Assembly: GCF_016863435.1 (NCBI RefSeq)
Contig: NZ_BOOW01000026.1
Coordinates: 62,001 to 126,000 of the forward strand
Reading direction: 5' to 3'
Source of the DNA: Sinosporangium siamense
GTDB taxonomy: Bacteria; Actinomycetota; Actinomycetes; Streptosporangiales; Streptosporangiaceae
DNA: 64,000 bases
Shown here one piece after another: positions 62,147 to 64,000 of this stretch (positions are counted from its first letter, which is position 1; each line of letters opens with the position of its first letter). The notes below the pieces were generated by a model. That model searched no databases. It saw nothing but the letters and a program-made list of their open reading frames with translations, and was not told the DNA's origin. Made by a program: the position numbers and the translations under genes.

Positions 62147-63238
62147 TCAGGCGACGACGGGGGCGGTGTCGCGGCGGGCGAGCAGGGAGGCGTGAGTCGG
62201 GGCGTCCGGCACGTCGGACGGCCGGCCTGCGGCGAACTCCTTGCGCAGCACCGGCAACACCTCCTCGCCGAGCAGGTCGAGCTGCTCCAGCACGGTCTTC
62301 AGCGGCAGCCCCGCGTGGTCCATGAGGAAGAGTTGCCGCTGGTAGTGCCCGAAGTGGTCGCGGAAGGTCAGCGTCTTGTCGATGACCTGCTGCGGGCTGC
62401 CGACGGTTAGCGGGGTCTCCGCGGTGAACTCCTCAAGTGAGGGGCCGTGGCCGTAGACGGGCGCGTTGTCGAAGTACGGGCGGAACTCCCGCACGGCGTC
62501 CTGCGAGTTCCTCCGCATGAAGATCTGACCGCCGAGCCCGACGATGGCCTGCTCCGGGGTGCCGTGGCCGTAGTGGGCGTAGCGCTCCCGATAGAGGTTG
62601 ATCAGCTGTTGGAAGTGCTCCTTCGGCCAGAAGATGTGGTTGGCGAAGAAGCCGTCCCCGTAGTAGGCGGCCTGCTCGGCGATCTCCGGGCTGCGGATGG
62701 AGCCGTGCCAGACGAACGGCGGCACGCCGTCGAGGGGGCGCGGCGTCGAGGTGAACGACTGGAGCGGCGTGCGGAACCTGCCCTCCCAGGTGACGACGTC
62801 CTGCCGCCACAACGCGTGCAGCAGCGCGTAGTTCTCGATCGCCAGGGGGATGCCCTGGCGGATGTCCTGCCCGAACCACGGGTAGACCGGGCCGGTGTTG
62901 CCGCGGCCCATCATCAGGTCGATCCGCCCGTCCGCCAGGTGCTGCAGCATGGCGTAGTCCTCGGCGATCTTGACCGGGTCGTTGGTCGTGATCAGCGTGG
63001 TGGAGGTCGACAGGATGAGCCGCTCGGTGCGGGCGGCGATGTAGCCGAGCATGGTCGTCGGGGAGGACGGCACGAACGGCGGGTTGTGGTGCTCGCCGGT
63101 CGCGAACACGTCGAGCCCGATCTCCTCCGCCTTGAGGGCGATGGTGACCATCGCCTTGATCCGCTCGTTCTCGCTCGGGGTCCGGTTCGTCGTGGGGTCG
63201 GTGGTGACGTCACCCACGGTGAAGATTCCGAACTGCAT
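62147..63238 (-). CDS. LLM-class flavin-dependent monooxygenase (CE1758-like)
   Basis: About 363 residues, luciferase-like TIM barrel: MQFGIFTVGDVTTDPTTNRT, GLDVFATGEHHNPPFVPSSP, TLITTNDPVKIAEDYAMLQH, IDLMMGRGNTGPVYPWFGQD, WHGSIRSPEIAEQAAYYGDG. It uses FMNH2 from a partner reductase to oxygenate an unknown substrate. The FMN reductase encoded next completes the two-component system known as the CE1758/CE1759 pair. ATG 63238 matches family starts, and ATG 63256 is an in-frame alternative. Confidence 0.9.
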   Translation of the reverse strand: MQFGIFTVGDVTTDPTTNRTPSENERIKAMVTIALKAEEIGLDVFATGEHHNPPFVPSSPTTMLGYIAARTERLILSTSTTLITTNDPVKIAEDYAMLQHLADGRIDLMMGRGNTGPVYPWFGQDIRQGIPLAIENYALLHALWRQDVVTWEGRFRTPLQSFTSTPRPLDGVPPFVWHGSIRSPEIAEQAAYYGDGFFANHIFWPKEHFQQLINLYRERYAHYGHGTPEQAIVGLGGQIFMRRNSQDAVREFRPYFDNAPVYGHGPSLEEFTAETPLTVGSPQQVIDKTLTFRDHFGHYQRQLFLMDHAGLPLKTVLEQLDLLGEEVLPVLRKEFAAGRPSDVPDAPTHASLLARRDTAPVVA

Positions 63239-63338
63239 CCTTCCCACCCATCTCATGGTTGAAGTTTCAATTACCCCTCAATGCGGCAGGGGCCGAGCTT
63301 ATTCCGGGGCAGATAGATGGGCCCTGTGGGGGAGGGGC

Positions 63339-64000
63339 TCAGGTACGGCTGTCGCGCACGAGGCGGCTGAAACCCCCCGGCGTCACGATCGGAATGCCAT
63401 ACGCCCGCGCCTTACGGGCCTTGCCCGACAGGGAGTCCGGATCCGCGGCCACCACCAGCCGCACCTTCTTGGTCACCCCCGAATGCGGCACATATCCCGC
63501 CTTCCTAGCGAGGGCCTCCCACGCCTCCCGGCCGCCCTCCATGTCCCCCGTGAAGACCACCATGTCGCCCGGCCGCAGCTCGAACCATGCGATCACCCGC
63601 CCCGGCCGCGCCTCCACCCCCGCCGCGTCCTCGGCCTGCACCCCGAGCAGCGCCGCCAGCGTGGCCAGATCCCGCGGCGCGGTGCCCCCGTGCGCACGCG
63701 CCGACAGATATTCCAGGTGCAGCCGGCGCACCTCCTCCCGGCCCAGCCCCACCGACGTCGCCACCTCCACCAGCGAATCGGCCTCGGCCGCGGACACGTG
63801 ATGGTCGAGCAGCACCCGGTCGAGCAGCGTCAGATAGATCTCCGCCGCGTCCGCAGGCGTCTCCACGCTTGGATCCGGCACTCGCGCGGTGAAATGTCCC
63901 TGGCGTTCGGCCGCGACGCCCCGCCGCACCCTCGGTGCGTCCCGTCTGGGCACCTCCGGCCACCGCGCCCTCATCGCCGTCTCGAACAGGTGATCCCAAT
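63339..64000 (-). CDS. DnaQ-like exonuclease C-terminal part with BRCT domain (5' end beyond window)
   Basis: The minus frame is open to base 64000 (WDHLFETAMRARWPEVPRRD). It contains a helical TerB-like linker (LTLLDRVLLDHHVSAAEADS, EEVRRLHLEYL) and a C-terminal BRCT domain (GDMVVFTGDMEGGREAWEAL, KKVRLVVAADPDSLSGKARK, YGIPIVTPGGF). This C-terminal arrangement is characteristic of actinobacterial DEDD 3'-5' exonucleases related to the polymerase III epsilon subunit; the exonuclease domain itself lies outside the window. The role is DNA repair or proofreading by family analogy. Confidence 0.82.
   Translation of the reverse strand, partial: WDHLFETAMRARWPEVPRRDAPRVRRGVAAERQGHFTARVPDPSVETPADAAEIYLTLLDRVLLDHHVSAAEADSLVEVATSVGLGREEVRRLHLEYLSARAHGGTAPRDLATLAALLGVQAEDAAGVEARPGRVIAWFELRPGDMVVFTGDMEGGREAWEALARKAGYVPHSGVTKKVRLVVAADPDSLSGKARKARAYGIPIVTPGGFSRLVRDSRT

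Overview
The window is high-GC actinomycete chromosome. The gene content points to Streptosporangiales (a Nonomuraea, Streptosporangium or Microbispora-like organism). Supporting signs are a complete Entner-Doudoroff operon zwf-edd-glk-eda, a RamB-type regulator divergent from isocitrate lyase, GPP34 and LCP proteins, GpgS, leaderless promoter signatures, and a type I-E style CRISPR remnant. The genus is inference; no rRNA or tRNA gene was seen. All calls come from reading the sequence, without database searches.

Layout. 1-6 kb: the end of a pentapeptide-repeat gene, a secreted ExeM/NucH-type nuclease, a GPP34-APC permease-GNAT operon and a thioredoxin. 6-10 kb: class II DAHP synthase, an FAD monooxygenase, then an intergenic block with three tandem repeat families (47-bp units, about 85-115-bp units, GACTGAC heptamers). 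10-15 kb: LacI regulator, a gene-poor stretch ending in an aldo/keto reductase remnant, a secreted CHAP protein under a c-di-AMP (ydaO-type) riboswitch, an intact aldo/keto reductase and an ACT protein. 15-24 kb: a MalK/MsiK-like ATPase, the Entner-Doudoroff operon, a divergent ROK regulator, and a decaying five-repeat CRISPR array without cas genes.

24-31 kb: a DUF2470 gene and a stand-alone rpsD diverge from a near-consensus IdeR/DmdR iron box. A scarred segment follows with three gene fragments beside an intact SRPBCC gene, then TetR with an ABC exporter, then an S8 peptidase with a 76-residue partner. 31-45 kb: LCP protein, LysR, FolP paralog, inositol-phosphatase-like protein, a two-component system divergent from a LolA-like/ABC operon with a strong operator between them, a membrane protein, and an ABC-2 exporter with two permeases. 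45-52 kb: aceA/ramB, gpgS, an RsmC-like methyltransferase, LysR divergent from an AhpD-like protein, and a 30-residue CxxCxxxC mini-gene. 52-64 kb: an orphan 430-residue protein with a VOC partner, two paralogous small secreted proteins, a probable operon of membrane Ser/Thr kinase, NACHT NTPase and MFS transporter, AAC(2')-I, a CE1758/CE1759-like flavin monooxygenase pair, and the end of a DnaQ/BRCT exonuclease.

How the genes fit together. Central carbon flow is unusually well represented: glucose phosphorylation and the whole Entner-Doudoroff route in one operon, plus glyoxylate entry with its acetate regulator. Envelope functions (CHAP under c-di-AMP control, LCP, LolA-like/ABC/two-component module, GpgS) form a second theme. 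The most promising accessory loci are the kinase-NACHT pair, the S8 peptidase pair, the iron-box rpsD locus and the orphan CRISPR array.
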